From assembly GCA_033557675.1 (NCBI GenBank), contig JAWQRM010000466.1, positions 1-22,433 of the forward strand: 22,433 nucleotides of DNA. The letters run 5' to 3'. This DNA is from Coptodactyla brooksi. Its lineage: Eukaryota; Arthropoda; Insecta; Coleoptera; Scarabaeidae. Numbering within the stretch: position 1 is the first letter of the stretch; each line of letters opens with the position of its first letter. The position numbers and the translations under genes were made by a program. Under the pieces are notes generated by a model. That model had not been told where the DNA came from and ran no database searches. It was given only the letters and a program-made list of their open reading frames with translations. Positions 9,779 through 18,556 of this stretch are shown in pieces.

Positions 9779-9823
9779 TGCTCCTGACAATGCTAAATTG
9801 GTTAGCGAAACTTGTGTTGAGCA
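9779..9823 (+). ncRNA. Hammerhead-like motif, copy 2 right arm
   Basis: Stem I TGCTC (9779-9783) pairs perfectly with GAGCA (9819-9823). Stem II GCTAA (9792-9796) pairs perfectly with TTAGC (9802-9806). GAAAC is at 9807-9811 and the triplet GTT at 9816-9818. The first box is CTGACAA (9784-9790), degenerate at two places. The fold is the best of the six but the core is damaged. Confidence 0.42.
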
Positions 9824-9903
9824 ATTATTTTTCAATATTGAAGTGGCGATATTGTTGAACTTTGTTCCCAAACCAAAGCTTCCAAACCTCAACTTTAGTA
9901 TGT

Positions 9904-10316
9904 GACTACCAATTATCACTCTGTACATGTTCTACTTTCAAATTTAGTGGTAAATCATCCAATTAGTCATGTTTATTTTGTAGAAGGTATAAGTACTAAT
10001 GGCAGTTTATATTGGCTGGTAATTCATACGGACCCAACACACTGCTGTTTTCCAGCGGAGCACAATTTTTGAAGTTGCCTTAAATTGACTTCAATTTTTG
10101 ATGCCTAAATGATATTTAACTAAATTACACTATTTTAATATCTGGAATATGTTGTTGCTCTATGAACCATCACTCAACAACCAGCACCATATATATTGAC
10201 AATTAATAAAGTTTATATTTCTCCGATATGGAAATATACTACTGACAACATGGCATCAGTATCCCAATAATTACAATTTAAAATTCAAATTTGTGTATGA
10301 CAAATATATCAGCATA
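9904..10316 (+). other. Intron sequence between repeat copy 2 and a MITE
   Basis: This is AT-rich intron. I see no open frame, RNA gene or repeat structure here. Confidence 0.6.
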
Positions 10317-10487
10317 CAGCAGACGATCGATAACATAAACACTGGATAATGGAAACATCATGCTAATGTGAATGCAAAATTTGTACTATAGTGCTCCGGA
10401 TCATCCTATAGTACGAATTTTGCCTTTGATTTTCTTATTAGCGCAATGTTTCCGTTATACAGTCTTTACATTATCGAGCATCTGCTG
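10317..10487. mobile_element. 171-bp foldback MITE with TA flanks (Tc1/mariner-pogo type)
   Basis: The ends are CAGCAGA...TCTGCTG flanked by TA (10315-10316 and 10488-10489). The two halves are imperfect complements over their whole length (GATAA-GTAAA-ACT-GGAAACAT and CAAAATT-GTACTATAG blocks), so the element can fold into one long hairpin. The centre at 10383-10411 has a perfect GTACTATAG/CTATAGTAC stem. TA duplication and a CAG start are typical of pogo/mariner-type MITEs. Confidence 0.75.
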
Positions 10488-10601
10488 TATATAGAATATT
10501 ATTTCTCACCTTAAAACCTTTTCAGCCTTAACCTTTTTAAACCTTATGTCAAATACGTGAATTCCCGTGTGCTTTATCTACTGATTAAAATTTATATGTA
10601 G

Positions 10602-10836
10602 AATTTACATCAGACACGTAGAGAGAGAACAACTTTCAGAACAAGCTCTAACCTTGTGCATACAGTGTTTAAGAAGACAGATTAAAAATGTTGAAAATCT
10701 ATCGATGGCTGCAGTCCAAAAAATGTTATTAGATATATACCGCATTTATCAAAGAAGTCAAAAGAGTTTAACACATAAAGAGTCAATATTTTCAGGAATG
10801 CTTGTTGAAGTTTACAAAAAGTACATGAAAGAAAAG
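10602..10836 (+). CDS. CABIN1: CABIN1-like protein, exon 8 of those visible
   Basis: The acceptor TATATGTAG ends at 10601 and the exon completes Lys. The reading KIYIRHVEREQLSEQALTLC aligns with the human [20 protein letters not shown] helix. A long amphipathic region follows, with AAVQKMLLDIYRIYQRSQKS. In vertebrates a long variable insert separates these helices; here they are nearly contiguous, so the insect protein is more compact. The donor AAG|GTAGAA is weaker than average but keeps phase 0. Confidence 0.9.
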
Positions 10837-10902
10837 GTAGAATTGTATTCAATAGTTTGTTGGTATTGTATAATTATTGTATCATTATATTTTCAATTGC
10901 AG

Positions 10903-11031
10903 CTTCCAGAAAATGCTAATTTACTAGACTTGGCTGTAAAATTTTGTCTCCAAAGCAAAGCAGTCGAAAAAACACAAAAACAACAGGCACAATTATTTAC
11001 ACCAAGACCCGTTCCGATAACATCCACACAT
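10903..11031 (+). CDS. CABIN1: CABIN1-like protein, exon 9 of those visible
   Basis: The acceptor TTTTCAATTGCAG ends at 10902 after a 66-nt intron. LPENANLLDLAVKFCLQSK matches the CABIN1 helix EAALEQAVKFCQ, the last conserved helical segment before the disordered C-terminal tail. The exon ends FTPRPVPITSTH at CAT|GTAAGT in phase 0. The next intron (11032-14656) carries a complete-ended Tigger element. Confidence 0.92.
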
Positions 11032-11638
11032 GTAAGTTATTATTTTAGCTTCACAATTAGGATGTTCTGGTATTCAGAAACTGCATGATGAATTGAAACA
11101 TTTGGAGAGCATTTATTTAAATACATACATGCTAGGTTTTGTTCCTGGTATGACTATGAGATCGATTTTTGATGGTTAGAGCATGTGAATAAAAACCAAG
11201 TAAAAACTGGTAAGGTGGTTTTAAAATCTTTACAATACTGCGACATTAGCAAAATGTGTTTTTGAAACTCTCATTATCTCAACAATGACAAAAATATAAG
11301 TATCAATATTTTTGTGTATCGGTATTTCATAAAGCTAAAAAATTGGCAGACTTATAATTTCGTATTAAGCTATATTGTTTTTTGCTGCAACTAGGCTGGC
11401 TATGTAATAAAAACTAATGTTGTCAATTATCTTTTTTCATTAAAAGCTTATTTTGATTATCTTGTTAAAATCTTATTTAACGAACAGAAAGTCCATGTTA
11501 CGAATTGATTAATATTAAAATTACATTCTGAATTGTTATTGGTTAGTTGTTTATTGTTGGTCATTTCATATGTGATACTTAGTATATACACTAAATGTGA
11601 ATAATGGTAAACTTGAAAGATTCTTTATTTTGTTACTA
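11032..11638 (+). other. Intron sequence before the Tigger element
   Basis: This is AT-rich intron with no readable gene or repeat that I can name. It ends at the TA that flanks the transposon. Confidence 0.6.
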
Positions 11639-14150
11639 CAGTCGAACTTCAATAACTCAAATTTTGAATAAGTCGAACCAAGTTGGTTGGCAATAGCATC
11701 AAACATGAGATATATGTGTAATTTTTACTTGATAAGTCAAACTTCGATTACTGGAAGTACTTCAATAACTTGAACAAAATACATGGCGCCAAATTCGATA
11801 AGTCGAATTTTCTGAGGGAATCGCCTAAGTACCTACGATGATACCTTCTCGTCTTAACGTTATTATGCAGACAGTTCAGTTTCTGCCCTTGGTAAGATCA
11901 CTTGTTTGATTTATATGTTATTATTAAGTGAAAAACTACTGTGCCTCTTTGATTTATTGCCACTTATTGACATTTTTGTGGGTCATAATGTCATCAAAAC
12001 TTTGTTTGTTGATCAAAAAACGTTGTTTGTTGATCAAAATTTTAAATTTATAAAAGAAGTGGAAAGTGGTGTACAAAATAAAGATGTAGCTACGAAGTGT
12101 GGTGTTCCGACAATTACAGTGTCTACTATTTTAAAAAAAATAAGCAATCAATCATCACTGCCATCGAAAGTGGTGGTTCAAGTGGGAGTATCAACAGTTT
12201 TAGAATGGTTTAACTCGGCTAGGAAGAAGAACTTGCTATATCTAGGGAATTAATTAATGAAAAAGCATTTGAGTTTGGTCAAAAACTAGGACAACCAAAC
12301 TTTAAGGCAAGCACTAGCTGGCTCGATAATTGAGAATGCAAGTACACATAAAAAAAACTATTTGTTTTCCTTGTACCGTTTTTTGATATAATACAGCTTG
12401 TTATAAACAACAATCCCGATTAAAGAAAACATCTTTATGCACCAATAAGTAGAAAAACGATAAGATGGATAAACACAGACTGTATTTTGATCATTTCTGG
12501 TTCCTATTTTCAATTCGATTCATATGATTCATATGAATATGGGTAACGTCAAATTGGTAAAAGGAGAATAAATAGAGTATACATATGTAGATACATATAT
12601 AAATAGAGTATATAAGAAGAAATTTGTAAATATTATTTTAAAATTTAGTTTTCCTATAAATATGGCGTATATCATAAAAAGGCATGTGGAGAAAGTAGTG
12701 ATAAAGATTGTATTAAATGGATATGTGATGTTTTACTGTATTTATTAGAAGGTTATCAAGCATGGGATGTTTTTAATGCAGATGAGAAAGGGTTATTTTT
12801 TAAATGTCTCCCAGATAATACATTAACTTTTAAAGACCAAAAGTGCCATGCGGAGAAGCATAGTAGATAAAGTTACATTGATGCTTGCCATAAACATAGA
12901 TAGATCAGAGAAAGTGAAATTGCTATTAATAGGCAGAAGCAATAAGCCTCGCTGCTTGCAAGATGTTAAGTGGTTGCTCCTTGACTATAATGCAAATTCA
13001 AAGATTTGGATGACAGAAGTAATTTTTGAAGAATGACTGTTACAATTGGATAAACAGTTAAAAAACAAGGGAAGAAAGATTATGCTCTTCATTAACAACT
13101 TTTCGGCCCATCCTAAAAACATCCAGGAAAAATTAAAATTTATTCAAGTTGCTTTTTTCCCCCAAATATGACATCTAAACTGCAACCACTTGATCAGGGT
13201 ATCATACAATGTTGAAAATGTTATTATCGCTGAAGGATTTTGAAGAAATCCATCAGATTCTTTGAAGAAAACAAAAAAAAAACAAAAAAATACATTAATG
13301 GACTGTGTTGATGATATAACTAACGCTTGAAGTATCGACATTAAACATTGTCGATTTCTAATTGTTTTAAAAAGGCCAATTTTGGTCAGTATACTGAGTG
13401 GGAGGAAGAGGGTGAAATTCCCTTGATTTTCATAAGTGAACACTTAAAAAAAAAAGCTGAAGACGAAATCCAACTGCAAATGGAGTATGAAGCTTGGAAA
13501 AGTATCGAGAAGAAGGTAGCACCATTAATGGTTTCATGTAGGTGGATGATGATATTGTTACTTCGGAGTTCCCCCCTGATAAAAATATTATCAGGTCCTA
13601 CAAATCTGAATCTGAATTGTTACAGTCTGACAACGATGAGTACTGCGAAAATGATATGATGGAGGAGGATGTGGAATATGATTCCCAGCAACCACCTTCA
13701 AACAAATTGGTTGCACATTTGTTGAGTGTTTTGCATTCCTATTTAAAAACCAATGAATATACAACTGATATTGTTTAAAATAACATTGAAGCTTTTTTCG
13801 AAAATCAAAATAGAAAATTGAGTCATAAATAACTGATTTTGTTTGCACGAAAATAAATGCATTCATACATATGAACATGTTGAATGGTTTTTAATATGTG
13901 TGTACATACGTATTATGTACATATATACATATACATATATGTACAGACATCATTTTTGTTAGTTTTTTATAAAATATAGTTATTAAAGCATTTACATAAC
14001 ATGTAACACATTTCTTCTGAAATAAATACACAGTACATACAAATAAATGTTCATTCACAAAAAAATACGCACATTATTCAATAACTGGAAATCTCGATAA
14101 CTCCGATTTTTCTGCAGCATCTCGGTGTTCAGGTTGTTGAAGTTCGACTG
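11639..14150 (+). mobile_element. Tigger/pogo-type DNA transposon, both ends present
   Basis: The left end CAGTCGAACTTCAATAAC (11639 onward) and the reverse complement of the right end (to 14150), CAGTCGAACTTCAACAAC, match at 17 of 18 bases. TA flanks both sides (11637-11638 and 14151-14152). Sub-terminal copies of ATAASTCGAA recur at 11660-11820 and 14080-14110. The 2,512-bp length and the content (CENP-B-type DNA-binding region, then DDE_1 transposase) fit the Tigger/jerky branch. The transposase is broken in many places. It is inserted in the 11032-14656 intron, sense to the host gene. Confidence 0.9.
11988..13780 (+). pseudogene. Tigger transposase remnant (CENP-B HTH plus DDE_1)
   Basis: The N-terminal HTH reads NFKFIKEVESGVQNKDVATK and CGVPTITVSTILKK (about 12045-12140), then VLEWFNSARKKN of the second DNA-binding domain. 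A short tandem duplication (GTTTGTTGATCAAAA twice, 12004-12035) disrupts the start. The catalytic domain is in shifting frames: FNADEKGLFFK (first Asp, 12781-12783), IMLFINNFSAHP (13087-13116), and TSKLQPLDQGII (third Asp, 13192-13194). The family has Asp-Asn in the second box; here it is Asn-Asn, so a catalytic Asp is lost. C-terminal parts are at 13348-13490 and 13542-13778. Confidence 0.85.
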
Positions 14151-14152
14151 TA

Positions 14153-14656
14153 TTTTATGCGCATCACTTTCTATTTAAAGTGCTTTGGTTGGGATTCAAT
14201 CGTATTATCATTGGTTGTATGAAAATTTGTAACTTTTGGTTTATTTTCAGCATTTCTATATCATTCACATACTATTAAAAATACATCATGCACATTTTTA
14301 CAAAACTTTTAATTTATATGAATTCAACATGTTCGAATTATTTGTTGTCTACTTATTTCTAAAATTGACAATTTGCAGGCCATACAATTTAGGCCCTTAT
14401 TTACACAATACTAATGGCACAAACATTTACATAACTTGTGAATAAAGCAAATTTATACAAATACTAATTTACATTAATGCCAGCATTAATTATCATTTGT
14501 TATAAAATTGTTTATATAAAGTTATAGATGTGTACTGTCTTAATACTTTATGAGATATAATTAAATGCAAAATATAGTTAACAAACGTTATAAATACATC
14601 ACCATAAAACAACATATATTTATATGTTGAATTATGTTAATCAACTTTTTAATTAG
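14153..14656 (+). other. Intron sequence after the Tigger element
   Basis: This is AT-rich intron up to the acceptor at 14655-14656. A 70-codon open frame at 14236-14445 is low in complexity and has no family resemblance. Confidence 0.6.
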
Positions 14657-15397
14657 GTGCCTGTACATCCAACGCCATCTACAGTAATTCCACCTGCAAA
14701 TCAGCATCTGAAGAGACCTGGTTTGGGAAGGCCACGAGGACGTCCACCTGGTCCAAAAATACCAGGCCAATCTAGGACAAGAGCTCGAAATCCAATATCT
14801 GCTACCCAACCGTGGGCTAAGGCATTTGATCCTGCTGCCTATGGTTACTTGCAGCACTATCAAGAAGAATTACTCAAACAATACAGTCAAACACTTACCT
14901 TAACACAGCAAATGAGTCAGCTGGGATCCTTATTTCCACAAACAACCCAAAACAACCTATTGAGTTCGCTGAATTTATTACAATCAATGCAGCATTTGTC
15001 TGGAGGAATGAATCCTCTTTTGCTAACTCAAGCAATGCAAAGTATCAATCAATTCCAAAACATGAATAAGAATATGGCAGATTTGTATAAATTGCCTACG
15101 ACTATTCCTTCCACAAGTCAAATGTCAGGACTGCTTCCTGACCAGATGAGACTATTGGCATCTATGAGTCAAAGTTCATCTATGTTATCACCTGGTCATG
15201 TTAGTAGTAACACAGCAGCGACAGTTCCAAAGTTATCATTTTCTGCACCAAAACCATCAACATCTGCCATAAAACCAACTGTTACGGCTACAATCAGTAA
15301 AAGTAATAATTCAACTTTTAAGTATCCTATAGAAGTTAGTAAGCCCAAGCAAAAGGAAGTTACCAAAACAACAAGCAGCTATCATTCAATTCCAAAG
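14657..15397 (+). CDS. CABIN1: CABIN1-like protein, exon 10 of those visible (AT-hook, Gln/Ser/Met-rich)
   Basis: This largest exon (247 codons) opens VPVHPTPSTVIPP after the acceptor AATTAG (14656). It holds a textbook AT-hook core GRPRGRPPG at 14726-14752 in a Lys/Arg/Pro setting, which would bind the minor groove of AT-rich DNA. It then reads WAKAFDPAAYGYLQHYQEEL and a Gln/Leu/Ser/Met-rich stretch (LTLTQQMSQLGSLFP, LLSSLNLLQSMQHL), typical of a disordered regulatory region. It ends YHSIPK at AAG|GTATGT in phase 0. Gene membership rests on the clean phase and the continued open frame. I do not recall an AT-hook at this place in vertebrate CABIN1, so the hook may be lineage-specific. Confidence 0.87.
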
Positions 15398-15540
15398 GTA
15401 TGTACATTTCTTGTTTATATAATTAATAAAACATTGTTTTAATGGTTTGGCTTATATAATATTAAAAAAAAAACGAAATGAAACGAAAAGAAATATAATT
15501 TTGTTAATTATTCGAGATTTTATGAAAAAATATGGGGAAT

Positions 15541-15564
15541 TTTTTTTTTTTTTTTTTTTTTTTT
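15541..15564. repeat. Poly(T) tract of 24
   Basis: The run of 24 T follows a short A-rich stretch at 15463-15500. It may be the poly(A) tail of a small - strand retroposon or simple slippage. The adjacent sequence does not decide. Confidence 0.6.
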
Positions 15565-15654
15565 AGAAAAAGTCTCATCAATATTAATTTTGTCCCTTTC
15601 AAAGTAGTATCTGCAAAATATAATACACTTGGGTCAGCACAAGTGTAGAAGCGT

Positions 15655-15785
15655 CACTTCTGGAACGCAATTTTTGTTATGATTTTTGAAGTGAAACAAA
15701 GCCACCACTACGGCAAAATGTGAAAAAGAATGTTCGACGCATGTTTCACTAACCACGTTAGCATCATCAGGAGCGATGAAAGACT
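15655..15785. repeat. Repeat copy 3 with one clear hammerhead-like arm
   Basis: The outward order GCTC, CTGATGA, hairpin, GAAAC, GTC, then TTCTTTTTCACATTTTGCC is read on the - strand. It resembles the arms at 2889-3121 and 9695-9903, flank included. The inner edge (GAGCGATGAAAGA) is the same as in copy 1. The opposite arm is not convincing (only GCTCC near 15799), because the sequence runs into a mariner remnant. It lies in the 15398-17377 intron. Confidence 0.65.
15732..15775 (-). ncRNA. Hammerhead-like motif, copy 3 (both core boxes intact)
   Basis: On the - strand: GCTC (15774-15771), CTGATGA (15770-15764), stem II GCTAA/TTAGT with a G-T wobble, GAAAC (15747-15743), a 4-base loop and GTC (15738-15736). 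Both conserved boxes and the cleavage triplet are perfect. Stem I has one mismatch (GCTC with GAAC) and one base is unpaired before stem II. Confidence 0.5.
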
Positions 15786-16420
15786 TTAATGGCTTTTTGC
15801 TCCTTTAGCAATTCTGTCTTCATCTCCTTAATGTTGGCTAAATGTCGTCCTTAATTGTTTGGCAAAACTGTGTTGTTTTGACCAAAGCTTCACGAACAAG
15901 TAGTGAATTGTGAGCATGTGCATTATCGTAGTGCAATGACCAGCAGTTGTTTTGACACGAATCCTTGCGTTTTCTTCGGATTGCTTCATGCAAAAGACGT
16001 AGTACTCCTTATTGTCTGTACCACCTAATGGTAAGAACTCATGGTATACTGTGCCATAGAAATCGAAGAAAGCGGTGAACAGAGTTTTCACATGCAATCG
16101 AACTTGATGAGCTCTTTTTGGTTTTAGTTCTTCAAGATGTTTCCATGAGGACGATTGGTTCCTCATGGACGATGTCATACAGTTATGACCTATTTGAACA
16201 GCTTTGGATCATTGTTGACTTTATTCAGCAATTTGTGAGCAATATCCATTTGACACGTCTCATGCCCAAAAATCCGAAAAAAAATGATAAGGCAACATAA
16301 TCAGCAATTCTGATAGAATGGGGTTTGTCGATTATGCATAATCCTTTTCTTCCTTTTTTTGATGCAGTCGTTGGTTGTTGATATGCTGCAGCATCCAGGG
16401 TGCTCGTCATCTTCACCATT
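15785..16420 (-). pseudogene. Mariner-type transposase remnant
   Basis: Read on the - strand, successive frames give LLNKVNNDPKLFK and VITV (about 16250-16180), SSSWKHLEELKPKRAHQVRL and TLFTAFFDFYGTVYHEFLP (16160-16010), then a frame with HYDNAHAHNSLLVREALVK (about 15935-15880), the second catalytic Asp region. The end reads GRHLANIKEMKTELLKEQKA (about 15850-15790), like the mariner C-terminus. The PPYSPDLAPCD-type block with the third catalytic Asp is missing, so there is an internal deletion as well as frameshifts. N-terminal identity beyond 16300 is unclear. Confidence 0.8.
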
Positions 16421-17377
16421 TTGACTTCTTAAAAGTAACATTCAACGTTTCCAATATACTACTTTATTCTGTTCTTAATACAAAATTAATACAAATTCTT
16501 TGTTTCATGTTTCGTTTAATCAACAATGGAACTGAGTACTCCAAATTTCAAAATTGTCCAATGCTCAATGGTAAATGCTATTCAAACAGTGTTCATCTCA
16601 AGAATAACAATTATTTCGAAAGAATGGATACAAACAATTGTAGTCTGCAATTCATATAGCACTGTATAATGTATGAGCTGATATGATTATAAAAAAATAG
16701 TTATAGAAGAACTTTGTAAGAGAAGGGTTGTGAAAAAGAAGAAATCCAAAAAATGACTTTACTAAAAATATTAGTTGTCAATTAAACTAATTCTTAAGTG
16801 AAAACGAACCCAGAATACAAATCAAACATACCTATTACAAAGAACCAAAAATGGGTTACATTTGTTGTAAATCAAAAGATATTCTAAATTGACCTTCTAC
16901 ATTCATCAAACACCACTGTCCATAAAATTATTGTGGACAGTATAATATTGTTCTAATTTAGTCATTTTAGTTATTTATCACAAGTCTAAAAATAGTAATG
17001 TAAATCGAAGATCTATTTCCAAATCTATTTTATTTAATTGTGAGAAAAAGTCAAAAATATCTACATCATTTTTTTAATGTAAGACAGTCTTACCAGATTT
17101 ATTGTTCTTGCATCAAAATGTATGTTGGAATGATTTATCAGACATGTTATTACTACCTTTGAACGAGAATAACAAAACAAACTTTTTGGAACACCTTAAA
17201 GATAAGTTGTGGGTGTCTAAATATTTGGGTACAATTAACTTGATATTTTTTTCTCATTTTGATTGTCTACAGTTAATAAATCACTCAAAGAGACGCCATT
17301 CGTTACTCAAATGAGTACTACAGATGATTTAAAAGCTTAAACTAAAACTAAGAGATATATATGTCCTTGTTTTTCAG
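16421..17377 (+). other. Intron sequence after the mariner remnant
   Basis: This is AT-rich intron. Two short open frames (16375-16659 and 17102-17314) have no recognisable domain and no good splice context. The stretch ends at the acceptor of the 17378 exon. Confidence 0.6.
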
Positions 17378-17731
17378 GATACATACAATAAATCATCAAA
17401 ACCAACTACCATTACGTTAAAAGAGCTGGACAAAACTTCTACTGCGAATATCCTTAAGGACAGACCTAATATATCTATCACACCTGTAACTCAACCAATA
17501 GCAACAGTCAGTGTAGCTAAGCCATTACCTGTAACACCACAAAAAACATTACAGGAAAAGCTAGCTGATAAGCAAAAGCAACGGAAAATTGATGCTAGCA
17601 GTAAAACTGTGGAAAAATTATCTTTCTCCACGTCATCTATAAAAGTATCTCCTTTGCCAAACTTAACACTGCCACCGTCAATAAATGTATATCCTTCATT
17701 TCCTAAAGACTCTGGAGTTTCTATAGCACAG
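17378..17731 (+). CDS. CABIN1: CABIN1-like protein, exon 11 of those visible (PxIxIT docking motif)
   Basis: The exon is open for 118 codons without a Met, starts after TTGTTTTTCAG (17377) and ends at CAG|GTAAAA in phase 0. The translation is disordered and rich in Thr, Pro, Ser and Lys. At 17465-17482 it reads PNISIT, an exact match to the calcineurin docking consensus PxIxIT. Human CABIN1 has PEITVT in the same C-terminal region, the site through which it inhibits calcineurin. A short charged helix (LQEKLADKQKQRK) follows. Binding in this species is inferred from the motif. Confidence 0.88.
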
Positions 17732-17787
17732 GTAAAATATTTTCCTTTGGAAAGTTTGATTTTTCATAAATTGGAATTATAATACAG

Positions 17788-17985
17788 GTTCCTGTTCCAA
17801 AGACTGCAAAGTCAGAGGTGAGTATTTCAACTGTTAGACAAGAAAGCAGCCAGAAGACAAAACCACCAACCACACTGTCTGCAGAAAGCTCAGTTAAAGT
17901 ACCTATGGGCCTGAGTGTTAGGAAAATTGAAGAGCTGCGGGAATGCAAAACTTCTTCAGATGATGATGTTATTCTAATCGAGTAA
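17788..17985 (+). CDS. CABIN1: CABIN1-like protein, last exon and stop
   Basis: A 56-nt intron (acceptor AATACAG, 17787) leads to 65 codons and a TAA stop at 17983-17985. The tail is Ser/Thr/Lys-rich (VSISTVRQESSQKTKPP), has a short predicted helix (LSVRKIEELRECK), and ends SSDDDVILIE. An acidic run next to VILI is the classical layout of a SUMO-interacting motif. Human CABIN1 also ends in an acidic run followed by hydrophobic residues (DEDDDYMDI). The combined 12 exons total 3,660 nt, divisible by three, which supports the whole splice chain. Confidence 0.89.
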   Translation, partial: VPVPKTAKSEVSISTVRQESSQKTKPPTTLSAESSVKVPMGLSVRKIEELRECKTSSDDDVILIE

Positions 17986-18095
17986 TTGGCTAGTTTTAAT
18001 AATTTTGCCCAACATAATTCTTTCTTTATTTTCAACATAATTGTCATTCTTTTTATACACTTTATGCAATAAAGTTTAGTATTATAAATTTTTAC
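17986..18095 (+). terminator. CABIN1-like 3' UTR with poly(A) signal
   Basis: A canonical AATAAA lies at 18068-18073, 83 nt past the stop codon. The cleavage site should fall within about 30 nt, just before a MITE that begins near 18117. The region is T-rich, as is usual for a short insect 3' UTR. Confidence 0.7.
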
Positions 18096-18116
18096 TAATT
18101 AAATTAATGGTGTATA

Positions 18117-18318
18117 CACAGGGCTTTCAGAAATGTCTATGTGCCACGTGATACTTTGAAATGTTTTAATAATGAAGAAATACTCTACACAAACACCCAC
18201 ATTTGAAATGTCAACATCTGGTTACTTTTTAGTGACACACACAAAAATATTACAATAGCACCAAACTATGAATGAAATACAAATCATGTAGGACTTGGGC
18301 ATTTCTGGAAGCCCTGTA
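18117..18318. mobile_element. Short MITE with ACAGGGCTT inverted ends
   Basis: ACAGGGCTTTCAGAAATG (from 18118) and the reverse complement of the right end, ACAGGGCTTCCAGAAATG (to 18317), match at 17 of 18 bases. TA dinucleotides lie near both outer edges. The interior is about 165 bp and non-coding. Ends of this form occur in Tc1/mariner-type MITEs. It starts about 45 nt after the CABIN1 poly(A) signal. Confidence 0.7.
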
Positions 18319-18417
18319 TAATCCCCATTCCTGTCTTCATATTATTAGAAGAAACGGAAATCTGTGGTCTCGTAGTCACTAGAACTAACAAACACCTTAA
18401 CCAGTAATGTTTTAAAA

Positions 18418-18458
18418 CTCGACATGTTTCGGTTTATCGAATAAACCGTCTTCAGGAG
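18418..18458 (-). ncRNA. Hammerhead-like motif in the Penelope-like element
   Basis: On the - strand: CTC (18458-18456), CTGAAGA (18455-18449, fits CUGANGA), one unpaired base, a perfect 7-bp stem II (18447-18441 with 18437-18431, loop of three), GAAAC (18430-18426), GTC (18423-18421) and GAG (18420-18418) closing stem I. Penelope-like elements are known to carry minimal hammerhead ribozymes, so place and shape agree. Confidence 0.6.
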
Positions 18459-18556
18459 AATGAACAACTAAAATGAAAAGTCAGACATATATCTACCCTA
18501 ATTACGTTTTAATGGGTCCACTTACTTCTAATTAGGATTTAATTATCTTGTCCTAC

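Larger units (their letters stand above)
9695..9903. repeat. Foldback repeat copy 2 with two hammerhead-like arms
   Basis: The organisation is the same as at 2889-3121: two arms diverge from a centre near 9773, each with a GCTC/ACTC-CTGA box, a hairpin, GAAAC and an AATTATTTTTC end. The right arm extends to TTTGTTCCCAAACC and AACTTTAGTA (to about 9903). Those bases are shared, inverted, with the left flank of copy 1, which shows that the repeat unit is longer than the ribozyme-like core. It sits in the 1,658-nt intron 8944-10601. Confidence 0.75.

Noticed and set aside
9722..9928. 68-codon - strand frame
   Set aside because: It simply reads through the foldback repeat and has no protein-family resemblance.
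17102..17314. Possible extra exon in the 15398-17377 intron
   Set aside because: There is no convincing acceptor/donor pair or conserved sequence, and the neighbouring exons join in phase without it.
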